Shown here one piece after another: positions 1 through 8,105 of a stretch of 64,000 nucleotides of DNA; the stretch's first letter is position 1, and the number at the start of each line of letters is the position of its first letter. Source of the DNA: 20CM-2-55-15 sp964633285 (GTDB taxonomy: Bacteria > Acidobacteriota > Terriglobia > 20CM-2-55-15). The notes under the pieces were generated by a model that saw only the letters and a program-made list of their open reading frames with translations, made no database searches and was not told the origin of the DNA. The DNA is taken from assembly GCA_964633285.1 (NCBI GenBank), contig CAZWGA010000001.1, positions 62,001-126,000 of the forward strand. The letters are read 5' to 3'. The position numbers were made by a program, and so were the translations under genes.

Positions 1-420
1 GTCGCTCAGCTTGAGGCCGGCCCTTACGCAATGGTTGTCGGCTCGTACACGATGGTTGATTTTTCGCTGCAATCGATCCCGCCCGGTCTGATCGATCATC
101 GGGAGTGGACCCGCGAAAACGGAAGGAACAATCTGCTGCGCGTTAACGGAATGGGGGCGCCGCGCGCGTTCGACACATCTATCTTGAGAGGGATCGGCTT
201 TCCCGATGTGAGTTACGGAGAGGACTACGCAGTTGCGCTGCGCATCAGCCGCGAATATGAGATCGGCCGGATCTACGACTCGATCTATCTTTGCCGCCGC
301 TGGGAAGGTAACACCGACAGCGCGTTACCGCATGAGACCGCGAATCGTTACGATGCATACAAAGACTGGTTGCGAACCGTCGAGCTTCAAGCGCGAATTT
401 CAACTTCTTATGCTGGATGA
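1..420 (+). CDS. Glycosyltransferase family 2-like protein, 3' end only
   Basis: The frame is open from the first base of the window, so the gene starts upstream and only about 139 C-terminal residues are seen. A GT-A family 2-like signature is visible: GMGAPRAF followed by a GED-type acidic motif (SYGEDYAVALRI), as in the acceptor-side loop of family 2 enzymes, then an R-W-E-G-N segment. The stop overlaps the start of the next gene by 11 bases, so the two are co-translated. The partners are DUF4922 and SpoIID/LytB proteins; as far as I recall, this trio also co-occurs in other phyla such as Bacteroidota. Donor and acceptor cannot be told from this fragment. Confidence 0.7.
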   Translation, partial: VAQLEAGPYAMVVGSYTMVDFSLQSIPPGLIDHREWTRENGRNNLLRVNGMGAPRAFDTSILRGIGFPDVSYGEDYAVALRISREYEIGRIYDSIYLCRRWEGNTDSALPHETANRYDAYKDWLRTVELQARISTSYAG

Positions 421-1300
421 AATTGAAAATCTATTTGCGCGGCAGGCTAAAGCCTGGCCACGACTGACGAAAGGCCTTGAAGGTCTTGCGCGCGCGCAGA
501 CCCGGCGTGTACGCGCGGGTTGGTTCGATGTGTTTGTGCGGCACATTCCGCATCGTGCCGGCAGTACAACGGCGGCGGTCGATCCGGAATCGATTTCGAA
601 GCGGCCGTGTTTCCTGTGCGCAGGCAATCTTGATCCTGAGCAGGAGGGAATTGCGTTCAGCCGGGACTCCACCATTTATTGCAATCCTTTTCCGATCGTC
701 GATCGTCATCTCACAATTGTTCATCGCGATCACGGGCTTCAGCAGATTGCCGGACAATTCGACGGCATGCTCGATTTAGCGCGTGCGTTGCCTGGATATT
801 TTGTGATCTACAACGGTCCTGAATGCGGGGCGTCTGCGCCCGATCACATGCACTTTCAGGCAGGTTCGCGGCAATTGTTTCCGATTGAAAACGATATGAC
901 CCACCTCGACGGCATCACCATCCCGCATTACTCGAGGAATGTGTTTGTATTTCGCGGCGGCGACAAAAAAAGCCTGGAGACTCGAGTCGGCTTCGCCATC
1001 AGTTTGTTGCCGGTGGCCGGCAAGCAGGCCGAGCCTTTGATCAACATCGTTACGTTTTATGATGCTGAACAATGGACCGTGTTTTTGTTTCCCCGCGGCA
1101 AGCACCGGCCGGAAGTTTTTCACACGGGTGAATTGACGGTGAGCCCGGCATCCATTGATTTGTGCGGGATCTTCGTCGCGCCATTTGAAAGGGACTTTGA
1201 GCGTATCAGCGGGAACGATATCGATTCGATATTCCGTGAAGTCACACTGCCGGATGAAATGTTTGCCGAGATCGTCCAGAAACTGGAGGCGAGGCGATGA
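410..1300 (+). CDS. DUF4922 protein, HIT/GalT-like nucleotide-handling fold
   Basis: The protein has 296 residues from the ATG at 410. An open frame extends back to 233, but that lies inside the preceding glycosyltransferase, so 410 is preferred. A CFLC pair (residues 67-70) could bind zinc. The motif H-M-H-F-Q (146-150), preceded by GASAPD, matches the HxHxQ active site of galactose-1-phosphate uridylyltransferase and Ap4A phosphorylase relatives. This suggests nucleotidyl or phosphoryl transfer on a nucleotide or sugar nucleotide, but no substrate is known to me. It overlaps its neighbours by 11 bases upstream and 4 bases (ATGA) downstream, so the three genes form one translational unit. 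Confidence 0.75.
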   Translation: MLDEIENLFARQAKAWPRLTKGLEGLARAQTRRVRAGWFDVFVRHIPHRAGSTTAAVDPESISKRPCFLCAGNLDPEQEGIAFSRDSTIYCNPFPIVDRHLTIVHRDHGLQQIAGQFDGMLDLARALPGYFVIYNGPECGASAPDHMHFQAGSRQLFPIENDMTHLDGITIPHYSRNVFVFRGGDKKSLETRVGFAISLLPVAGKQAEPLINIVTFYDAEQWTVFLFPRGKHRPEVFHTGELTVSPASIDLCGIFVAPFERDFERISGNDIDSIFREVTLPDEMFAEIVQKLEARR

Positions 1301-2538
1301 ATGTGGCCGTAGGTCTGGCCGAAGGCCTCAACGTCATCGAGACGGAACTGATTGGATCGTTCAGGGATGATGCCGGGAACACGTTCGGTCCGGGCCGGCA
1401 GACATTCATGCGCGAAACGGCTCTCTATCCGGTTGAGGTTTCATCGTGCGCGTTTGCCATCGACGACATCACGATTGGGATTGGGTTTCATTGGGAGCGA
1501 AAAGAGAGGCAGGTTTTTCGGGGCTCGCTGAGGATCGTAAGAACGGAAAGAGGACTCACCGCCATTAACGACGTTTCACTTGAGGAATATGTAGCGAGTG
1601 TCATTTCATCGGAGATGAGCGCGTCTTGTCCAATGGAGTTGCTGAAAGCGCATGCCGTGATTTCGCGAAGCTGGATGTGGTTTCCGAAGGAACAATCCCA
1701 CGCTCTCCAGGAGAGAGCGGCGGGTCAGTCGCAGCTTGGCACGGCGGGTGAAAGCCGGGAAATCATTCGCTGGTACGGCCGCGAGGCGCATCCGGGCTTT
1801 GACGTCTGCGCCGACGATCACTGCCAGCGTTACCAGGGAATCACGAAAGCGTTTTCGCCGTCCGTCTCGGATGCCGTTCGGGCTACAGCCGGTGAGTTCC
1901 TCTTTTATGACGGATCCATCTGCGATGCGCGATTTTCGAAATCCTGTGGCGCAATGACGGAGGTGTACTCGACCGCATGGGATGATCAGGATATTCCCTA
2001 TCTGACTTCGTTGTACGACGGCCCGGGCCCATCCCCTTCCCTTGATTCCGAAACACTCATTCGATCAAATGTCCGGGCGTACTGCAATACTCGGGATTCA
2101 AAGCTGCTCAGCATCATCCTTCCCGGTTTTGATCAGGAGACTCAGGATTTCTATCGATGGTGTGTGGAATACACTCCGGAAGAAACTCAGCGGTTGATCC
2201 AATCGAAGCTGAACGTGGATCTCGGCCCGATAACCGGATTGCAGCCGCTCTCCCGTGGTCCTTCGGGGCGAATTCACCGATTGAAAATTACCGGTGAACG
2301 CGGCGATCTCGTTATCGGAAAGGAACTGGAGATACGTCGCGCGTTATCGCCATCGCATCTTTACAGTTCGGCATTCGTGGTCGACAGAGAAGCCGGTAAG
2401 TTTATTCTTCGTGGCGCGGGTTGGGGACATGGAGTAGGTCTCTGCCAGATCGGAGCGGCAGTCATGGCAACACAGGGAAAGAATTACAGAGAAATTCTCG
2501 GACACTACTATCGTGGTGCCGGTGTTGCTACCTTCTGA
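1297..2538 (+). CDS. SpoIID/LytB domain protein
   Basis: This 413-residue protein carries a SpoIID/LytB domain. SpoIID enzymes are lytic transglycosylases that act on peptidoglycan strands lacking stem peptides. Residues about 90-130 hold the typical start (LEEYVASVISSEM, with Glu106 in the place of the catalytic acid, then LKAHAVISRSW), and the C-terminus has GWGHGVGLCQ. No signal peptide is visible, which is unusual for a wall enzyme and leaves its location open. The start ATGA at 1297 overlaps the DUF4922 stop. The last 11 bases overlap the convergent desaturase gene. Confidence 0.82.
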   Translation: MNVAVGLAEGLNVIETELIGSFRDDAGNTFGPGRQTFMRETALYPVEVSSCAFAIDDITIGIGFHWERKERQVFRGSLRIVRTERGLTAINDVSLEEYVASVISSEMSASCPMELLKAHAVISRSWMWFPKEQSHALQERAAGQSQLGTAGESREIIRWYGREAHPGFDVCADDHCQRYQGITKAFSPSVSDAVRATAGEFLFYDGSICDARFSKSCGAMTEVYSTAWDDQDIPYLTSLYDGPGPSPSLDSETLIRSNVRAYCNTRDSKLLSIILPGFDQETQDFYRWCVEYTPEETQRLIQSKLNVDLGPITGLQPLSRGPSGRIHRLKITGERGDLVIGKELEIRRALSPSHLYSSAFVVDREAGKFILRGAGWGHGVGLCQIGAAVMATQGKNYREILGHYYRGAGVATF

Positions 2539-3364
2539 CGTTGGTCGCGAGTCCGACGGCCTCCAGGCCTCGAATGACATACCATCCGATATCGACCTGC
2601 CACCAATGCCGGCTGAAGCGGGCGGATACTGGGCGCGAATGATGATTGCCGTGCCAGTTTTCGCCCCAGGCCGTCATTTGCAGAGGGCCAAGCCACCAGA
2701 TGTTCTGGCTGGAGTCGACGCCTTCAGGCAAACCGGGCTTAAGGTGAAGCAGACTGTTCACGAAGCATTGCATGTGCAGGCAATAAAGAAGCCGTAGAGT
2801 TCCGAGCCAGAAGAAACCTGCCCATCCGAAAACGAAATATCCGAAGCAAAGGGAAATCGCGACGAGGGGAATTTGCAGTTTGGCCCAGAACATGTATCGA
2901 GGCTTCATCATGTCCGGGCACCACTTCGACATACTGGATGGTTCCCATTGATAGAGCCATCGGAGGTGTGCCCACCAGAAACCGCCATGACGTGGACTGG
3001 AGACATCGTCCACGGTATCCGAGTTGGCGTGATGGTTTCGGTGATTTGCGATCCACGTGCTTGGCGCCCCGGAGGCATTGAATACCGCGAAGAAAATCAG
3101 GATCTGCTCGACAACGGGATTCACTTTCACGGCCCGGTGCGCGAGGCCGCGATGATAAGCCAGCGTGGTTCCAAGACCGCCGGCTGACGCTATTGCAAGA
3201 GCAGAGAGAAAAATCCTCCAGCCGGGAAGCGGATAAAGAATTAAGCCGATAACACCTAAAATATGGATTGAAACCAGGAAGATCATGACCCAGAAGTTTT
3301 CGCCGTCGGCTTTCCACCACGGGAGTGTCCAGGGATGTTTTTCGGCTAATGCCGATCTACTCAT
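2528..3364 (-). CDS. Membrane fatty acid desaturase (acyl-CoA delta-9 type)
   Basis: A 278-residue integral membrane di-iron desaturase that introduces a double bond into acyl chains. The three histidine boxes are present: HRGLAH (71-76), HRNHH (108-112) and HGNHH (238-242). Hydrophobic stretches lie around residues 25-65, 85-100 and 165-190. The ATG at 3364 is chosen because a strong GAGGAGG ribosome site lies about 9 bases upstream; the frame extends to 3571 but that extension looks non-coding. The gene is convergent with spoIID and divergent from the ferredoxin gene. It probably adjusts membrane fluidity. The exact substrate (CoA or phospholipid) cannot be decided. Confidence 0.88.
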   Translation of the reverse strand: MSRSALAEKHPWTLPWWKADGENFWVMIFLVSIHILGVIGLILYPLPGWRIFLSALAIASAGGLGTTLAYHRGLAHRAVKVNPVVEQILIFFAVFNASGAPSTWIANHRNHHANSDTVDDVSSPRHGGFWWAHLRWLYQWEPSSMSKWCPDMMKPRYMFWAKLQIPLVAISLCFGYFVFGWAGFFWLGTLRLLYCLHMQCFVNSLLHLKPGLPEGVDSSQNIWWLGPLQMTAWGENWHGNHHSRPVSARFSRHWWQVDIGWYVIRGLEAVGLATNVRR

Positions 3365-3474
3365 TCGCAGATTCCTCCTCAAGCACAAAGACGGAAATAC
3401 TAGCATGTCCAAGGGTTTCTGCAGGGAGAAAACTTTTGTGATATGAACAGTTTTTGTGTTTGACTTACCCTGCC

Positions 3475-4269
3475 ATGCGCATCGACCCACAAAAATGTGT
3501 CGCCTGCGGCAACTGCGTGCCGGTCTGCCCGATGGGCGCCATTTCGATCGACCCGGAAAAGAACAGGGCATTCGTCAACGCCGATGAATGCGTTGAATGC
3601 TACTCGTGTTTTCGCGGTATGAGCATGGAGAAGCTCAATCCGACCCTGGTTCGCGGGATCCGGCGGGTTCTGAAGACGCTTCGATTGCGCTTTGATCCTG
3701 AGCCGGATGTCTGTCCCACGTCAGCCATCACGCCTGAAGAACTGGCCTGGCCGCGCATTGTGCGGCGCGCCTTCAGTGATCCGATCGTGACGCATGAAAG
3801 TACGGGTGTCCATGGACGCGGAACCGAAGAAGTGAAGACAAATGATGTCACGAACCGGGTGGGAAGGGGGGAAGTCGGATACGTCGTCGAATTCGGCCGG
3901 CCGACTGTCGGAGTTCGCTTCCGGGATATCGAAAAAATGACGAAGGCGCTCGCGGCGCTGGGTATCGAATTCGAGCCGAAGAATCCGGTGACTCATATGA
4001 TGACCGACAAAAGGATCGGCAAGCTGCGCGACGATATTCTCGACGAAAAGATTCTGTCGGCCATTGTCGAATTCAAAACGAAAATCGAAAACGTGCCGGC
4101 GGTTTTGAGGCGCGTTGATGAAGTTTCGAAGACGCTGAACACCGTTGTATCCGTCGGTGTAGCGACGCGCTGCGATGAGCGCGGAGACAGCGCGCTGGAC
4201 GCTGTTCTGGCTGAAGAAGGATTTTCGTTCTCCCGGGGTAAAACCAACCTGGGGCTGGGGCGCGCATGA
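3475..4269 (+). CDS. Ferredoxin-type 4Fe-4S protein with unknown C-terminal domain
   Basis: A 264-residue protein. The N-terminus holds a clear ferredoxin motif CVACGNCVPVCP and a second CVECYSC set whose usual fourth ligand (CP) is displaced about 35 residues downstream to VCPTSAI. The remaining roughly 160 residues form a separate domain that I do not recognise, with GVRFRDIEKM and an acidic-basic pattern. Start 3475 (MRIDPQKC) fits the ferredoxin fold better than the in-frame start at 3454. The stop overlaps the next start by 4 bases (ATGA), so the pair is likely one complex. It probably carries electrons for, or matures, an enzyme with the downstream Cys-rich protein. The function is unknown. 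Confidence 0.7.
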   Translation: MRIDPQKCVACGNCVPVCPMGAISIDPEKNRAFVNADECVECYSCFRGMSMEKLNPTLVRGIRRVLKTLRLRFDPEPDVCPTSAITPEELAWPRIVRRAFSDPIVTHESTGVHGRGTEEVKTNDVTNRVGRGEVGYVVEFGRPTVGVRFRDIEKMTKALAALGIEFEPKNPVTHMMTDKRIGKLRDDILDEKILSAIVEFKTKIENVPAVLRRVDEVSKTLNTVVSVGVATRCDERGDSALDAVLAEEGFSFSRGKTNLGLGRA

Positions 4270-4925
4270 CGAATACGCTTCACCGGTACGGAACGGCGGA
4301 AAGCTTTGACGACGACTTCATCGTATTCGCGATTCCGGCGCGAGGCATCAACGACGGAAATGCGGTCGAACAACAGCGCCGGTTTCTCGAAATCGCACGA
4401 AAGCACAAGCCCGTCAATATGGGCGATGCCAGTCATGGCGCGATCTTTCATCCTTCAAAGGAATTAAATCCGCTTGTCCATTGGCAGCGCGAAACCGCGC
4501 CTGACATCGAGGGCGTAGTGCAGTGCGTATCATGCCCATCGACAGTCGCAGCCGTCTTTGATTCGCAGGAAAACGTTGTCGCCTTCATCAGGGAACTGCG
4601 ACAGGCGGATCTGGGCCTGTCCATCAATATCAGCGCCGCACTCGACAAAGCTCAGGAGTGCGCCCGCCGCGCGGGTATTGAGCGGCACAGTGTGGAGTAT
4701 TCGCTGGGATTTTTCGGTCAAACGGATCGTATGGCGGAACGGCAGACCCTGGAACTCGCCACAATGTGCGGTCACGGCATGCTGTCATTCAATTTTGTCC
4801 GGAAGCTGGTTGAATGGGTCAAACAGGGCCGCCGGACACCCGAAGAAGCTTCCGCCGCCATGGCCCGCTTCTGCAGTTGCGGAGTCTTCAATCCAGCCCG
4901 CGCCTGCCGCCTGCTGAGGAAGTAA
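4266..4925 (+). CDS. Conserved-looking hypothetical protein rich in cysteine
   Basis: I do not recognise this 219-residue protein. It has no signal peptide and no membrane span. Cysteines cluster as CVSC (near residue 90), a lone Cys in QECARRAG, MCGHGM, and FCSCGVFN followed by ARAC near the C-terminus. This spacing suggests a metal or Fe-S centre. Its start overlaps the ferredoxin-like gene by 4 bases, so the two products probably work together in a redox step. There is no catalytic motif on which to base a reaction. Confidence 0.6.
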   Translation: MTNTLHRYGTAESFDDDFIVFAIPARGINDGNAVEQQRRFLEIARKHKPVNMGDASHGAIFHPSKELNPLVHWQRETAPDIEGVVQCVSCPSTVAAVFDSQENVVAFIRELRQADLGLSINISAALDKAQECARRAGIERHSVEYSLGFFGQTDRMAERQTLELATMCGHGMLSFNFVRKLVEWVKQGRRTPEEASAAMARFCSCGVFNPARACRLLRK

Positions 4926-4940
4926 TTCAGTGCCCTCGAA

Positions 4941-5183
4941 TTATTTCTTCTTGGCGTATTTGTCGGGTTCTTTCTTGAATTTTTCCATGTCTGCTTTGGA
5001 GCAGAAGTAGTACGTCTCGCCCTTGTAGCTGGTGGAAAGATTCGGATCCTTATCAACCATGATTCCGCAGACGGGATCTTTGGCTTTTTCTGGAGCTTTC
5101 TTTCCCTGAGTTTGAGCCAGAACTGCCATGGATGTGGCCGCCAGAACCACGATCAACGCTACGGCCAGAATATTTCGTCTCAT
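4941..5183 (-). CDS. Exported YHS-domain protein
   Basis: An 80-residue protein with a signal peptide (positively charged start, hydrophobic residues 5-20, likely cleavage after VLA at 23). It is followed by a short YHS domain: DPVCGIMV (about 36-43) and YYFCS (about 58-62). YHS domains bind metal, often copper, through such cysteines and occur in metal-handling and P-type ATPase-linked proteins. The mature protein would be periplasmic. It ends 16 bases from the convergent Cys-rich gene and starts about 100 bases from the divergent pfkA, so it has its own promoter region. Confidence 0.82.
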   Translation of the reverse strand: MRRNILAVALIVVLAATSMAVLAQTQGKKAPEKAKDPVCGIMVDKDPNLSTSYKGETYYFCSKADMEKFKKEPDKYAKKK

Positions 5184-5235
5184 TTACAACTACCTCCGGT
5201 TTATCAAGCCTAATGAAATAACTTTAAAAATGCTC

Positions 5236-5251
5236 ATTCTTCAAGAAGAAT
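5236..5251. promoter_or_regulatory. 7-bp palindrome in the yhs-pfkA divergent region
   Basis: ATTCTTC and GAAGAAT form a perfect inverted repeat around AA, 35 bases before the pfkA start. It could be an operator for a dimeric regulator or a small hairpin in the pfkA leader. Only the symmetry is seen; no regulator is identified. Confidence 0.3.
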
Positions 5252-5285
5252 CTCTTCGTCCAGACCCAAAAGGAGGAGAGGGTTT

Positions 5286-6362
5286 ATGCGCATAGGGATA
5301 TTGACGGGCGGTGGAGATTGCCCTGCCCTGAACGCCGTGATCCGTGCTGCGGTTAAAACCAGCGTGGGTTTCGGATGGGAGGTTCTCGGTATCGAGGAGG
5401 GCTTCGACGGACTCGTGCACTGCCGGACACGAACGATGACCACGTCGAGCGTTTCCGGAATTCTTCATCTGGGCGGCACCATCCTGGGGACAACGAATGC
5501 GGCAAATCCTTTTTCGTATCCCATGCCCGGCGAAGGGGGCAAGACCGTCGAGCGGGATATTTCGGATACGGTTGTCGCCAATTTCACGAAGCTTGGCCTG
5601 GATGCTTTGATTGTCATCGGTGGCGACGGAACGCTGGGGATCGCCGACAAATTCTACGAGAAGGGAATCCCTCTTGTTGGAGTTCCGAAGACGATCGACA
5701 ACGATATCGGCGGCACGGTCATCACATTTGGTTTCGATACCGCGGTCAATACCGCACGCGATGCTCTCGATAAACTTCATACGACCGCGGAGAGTCATCG
5801 CCGCGTAATGGTCGTCGAAGTGATGGGCCGGCATGCGGGATGGATTGCAATGCATTCGGGAATTGCCGGCGGAGCCGACATAATTCTGATTCCCGAGATT
5901 CCTTATGATGCCGAGAAGGTTGCCGAGAGCATTATGCATCGTGAACGATTGGGTAAACATTTCAGTATTGTTGTTGTCGCCGAAGGCGCATTTCCCCGCG
6001 GCGGATCGCTGACTCACGCCGAAGGAAAACACGCCGGCCGCGAACAGCGTCTTGGAGGCGTCGGTGACCGTGTGGGTTCCTTTATCACCGAATTGACGGG
6101 GAAAGAAACTCGGGTCGTTGTCCTCGGTCACCTTCAAAGAGGGGGACCGCCGACAACGTTCGATCGCGTCCTGGGTACTCGTTTCGGAGCTGCTGCCGCC
6201 CGATTGATTCGCAAAGGCGCTTTTGGCCGCATGGTCGCGCTGATGCCTCCGGATGTCGAATCGGTCCCCATCCGGGAAGCCATCGGAAAGATGAAAACCG
6301 TTCCAATCGATAACGACATCATTGAATCCGCGCGCGAAATCGGGATCTGCTTTGGCGACTGA
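5286..6362 (+). CDS. pfkA: 6-phosphofructokinase
   Basis: A 358-residue enzyme that phosphorylates fructose 6-phosphate in glycolysis. The N-terminus TGGGDCPALN binds phosphate, GGDGT is at 112-116, PKTIDND at 134-140 carries the catalytic Asp, and MGRHAG is at 180-185. The residue equivalent to E. coli Gly104 is Gly, which favours ATP. The residue equivalent to Gly124 is Lys, as in PPi-dependent and actinobacterial ATP-dependent enzymes. The Gly/Lys pair matches the actinobacterial ATP type, so ATP is the more likely donor. A strong AAAGGAGGAG ribosome site precedes the start. No other glycolytic gene is adjacent. Confidence 0.9.
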   Translation: MRIGILTGGGDCPALNAVIRAAVKTSVGFGWEVLGIEEGFDGLVHCRTRTMTTSSVSGILHLGGTILGTTNAANPFSYPMPGEGGKTVERDISDTVVANFTKLGLDALIVIGGDGTLGIADKFYEKGIPLVGVPKTIDNDIGGTVITFGFDTAVNTARDALDKLHTTAESHRRVMVVEVMGRHAGWIAMHSGIAGGADIILIPEIPYDAEKVAESIMHRERLGKHFSIVVVAEGAFPRGGSLTHAEGKHAGREQRLGGVGDRVGSFITELTGKETRVVVLGHLQRGGPPTTFDRVLGTRFGAAAARLIRKGAFGRMVALMPPDVESVPIREAIGKMKTVPIDNDIIESAREIGICFGD

Positions 6363-6404
6363 ATCGCGGCTACCGGCTGCAGCTACACCTGTTTTGGACG
6401 GCGG

Positions 6405-7583
6405 TCAATGCCTGACGTTTCGATAAACAAAGGCAATCATCAGTAAATAGACCACAGCATTGAAGATAAAGATTGCCCGGATGCTGAGGCCCGCGATGGA
6501 TCCTGCGATGATCGGTCCGGCTGCGCCTCCCAGCATGCTTGTTCCTGACAGCATGGCGAACCCGGTTCCCCGGTGTTCTCCGGGAATCACATGATGTGCC
6601 GCGCTCAATGCCAATGTCAGCGTGCCTCCTGCCAGCAAAGCCAGAGCGACCCGCAGAATCGAGAATTCCCCGGTTGACCGGACGGCGACCATCGGCACCA
6701 GAACCAGGATACTCAGCACAAGCCGGACTGTAATCAGCCGGCGCAGCGATACGCGCGCAGCGAGTTTTCCCGACATCCATGACGAAAGCGCTTCGCCAAA
6801 TGCGGCAATCGAAATTAGTGCGCCCGAGATCAGCTCAAGACGGAATCGCGGAGTACCCAGTTCCTCGAGGAACAGCGGAATAATCGGCCCGAACGTGCGA
6901 TCCGCCATGTTCACGAAAAAGAGAATCATCAGCGTTGTGAAATATTCAGGGCGTTTCCAGAAGCCGGCTGTCGCTGCGTGCTGTTCGTCGCGTTCCGCCG
7001 AATGGGGCAACCGCTCATCGCGATAAAGAAGAAGGATGCTGAGAAACGATCCGAAGTTGATGATCCCGGTAATCAGAAACGTATTCCGGATGCCGATGTA
7101 GTGTGCGAGATATCCGCCGAAAAAAGGTCCGAGAGCGGCGCTGAGAATCTGGACTGACTGCAGCGTTCCGATGATCGACGGAACCTTCTCCTTCGGCGCC
7201 AGTTGAGTGACAAGCGCGACCGCGACGTTGGTGAAACCGCCGAGCAGGCCAAGGAGAATCCGAAGAATAAAGAGCTGCCAGACATTGTGCACGAAGCCCA
7301 TCAGAAACCAGAACACGCTGTTGGCGAGCGTCGCGCGCGTGGCGATGATTTTCATGCCGCGGCGGTCGCCGATTCGTCCCCACAAGGGTCCCATCAGAGC
7401 GGCCATCAACGGACTGGCGCTCAGGATCAATCCGCTCCAGAAAGCGATCCCTCCGGTGGATTCAACGCCAAGCTCGCGAACGTAAATCGGGAGAAACGAC
7501 ATGACGAGCGTGTATCCGAAATTCATGAACGCGCCCGAAATCGTGACGGCGATTTGGTTTTTTCGCCACTGTGGCTGAGCCAT
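6405..7583 (-). CDS. MFS transporter
   Basis: A 392-residue membrane protein with about 12 hydrophobic segments. It has the MFS loop signature after the second helix (GPLWGRIGDRRGMK), typical of drug/H+ antiporter-type efflux pumps. The substrate is unknown. It begins 3 bases after the stop of the nudix gene and is the last gene of an argD-nudix-MFS operon. It is convergent with pfkA. Confidence 0.85.
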   Translation of the reverse strand: MAQPQWRKNQIAVTISGAFMNFGYTLVMSFLPIYVRELGVESTGGIAFWSGLILSASPLMAALMGPLWGRIGDRRGMKIIATRATLANSVFWFLMGFVHNVWQLFILRILLGLLGGFTNVAVALVTQLAPKEKVPSIIGTLQSVQILSAALGPFFGGYLAHYIGIRNTFLITGIINFGSFLSILLLYRDERLPHSAERDEQHAATAGFWKRPEYFTTLMILFFVNMADRTFGPIIPLFLEELGTPRFRLELISGALISIAAFGEALSSWMSGKLAARVSLRRLITVRLVLSILVLVPMVAVRSTGEFSILRVALALLAGGTLTLALSAAHHVIPGEHRGTGFAMLSGTSMLGGAAGPIIAGSIAGLSIRAIFIFNAVVYLLMIAFVYRNVRH

Positions 7584-7586
7584 CAG

Positions 7587-8105
7587 CTATCGGAGGATTC
7601 GGAGGAGACCGAGAATAGACTTCGCATCCTGAATGCGGCCGTCGTCCACCATTTGAAGCGCCTGCGAACGGCTGATGATGTCCACTTCGATGACTTCATC
7701 TTCGTCGGGATTGATCTGTGTTTTTGTAAGGCCGGAAGCCTCGTAAAGATACATGAACTCGGAGGTGAATCCTGGGGTGGTCCAGAATTTTGAAATCTCG
7801 GTCATGGTTGAAGCGAGATATCCGGTTTCTTCTTCGAGTTCCCGGATGGCGCATTCCCGCGGATCTTCGCCTTTGTGCAGGGTGCCGGCGGGAATCTCAA
7901 GCAACTCGCGGCCGATGGCATGCCGATATTGCCGAATCAGGATGACCTGATCCGGAGCCGGCCTTGCCACGATGCACACCGCGCCGGGGTGAACCACAAG
8001 TTCGCGCGACGTTTCGTGTCCGGCCGGTTCGATCACGCGATCTTTCCGCACCTGAATGTAGCCGTTGTAAACAATCTCCTGCTGGAGGATCTTCGCCTCG
8101 CTCAT
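7587..8105 (-). CDS. NUDIX hydrolase, ADP-ribose pyrophosphatase-like
   Basis: A 172-residue protein with an intact Nudix box: Gly74, Glu80, then RELEEETGY at 88-96, matching GX5EX7REUXEEXGU. The domain context (VIEPAGHETSRELVVHPGAV before the box, FWTTPGFTSEFMYLY after it) is typical of ADP-sugar pyrophosphatases, which cleave ADP-ribose to AMP and ribose 5-phosphate. The start overlaps the argD stop by 4 bases. Substrate specificity is inferred only. Confidence 0.85.
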   Translation of the reverse strand: MSEAKILQQEIVYNGYIQVRKDRVIEPAGHETSRELVVHPGAVCIVARPAPDQVILIRQYRHAIGRELLEIPAGTLHKGEDPRECAIRELEEETGYLASTMTEISKFWTTPGFTSEFMYLYEASGLTKTQINPDEDEVIEVDIISRSQALQMVDDGRIQDAKSILGLLRILR

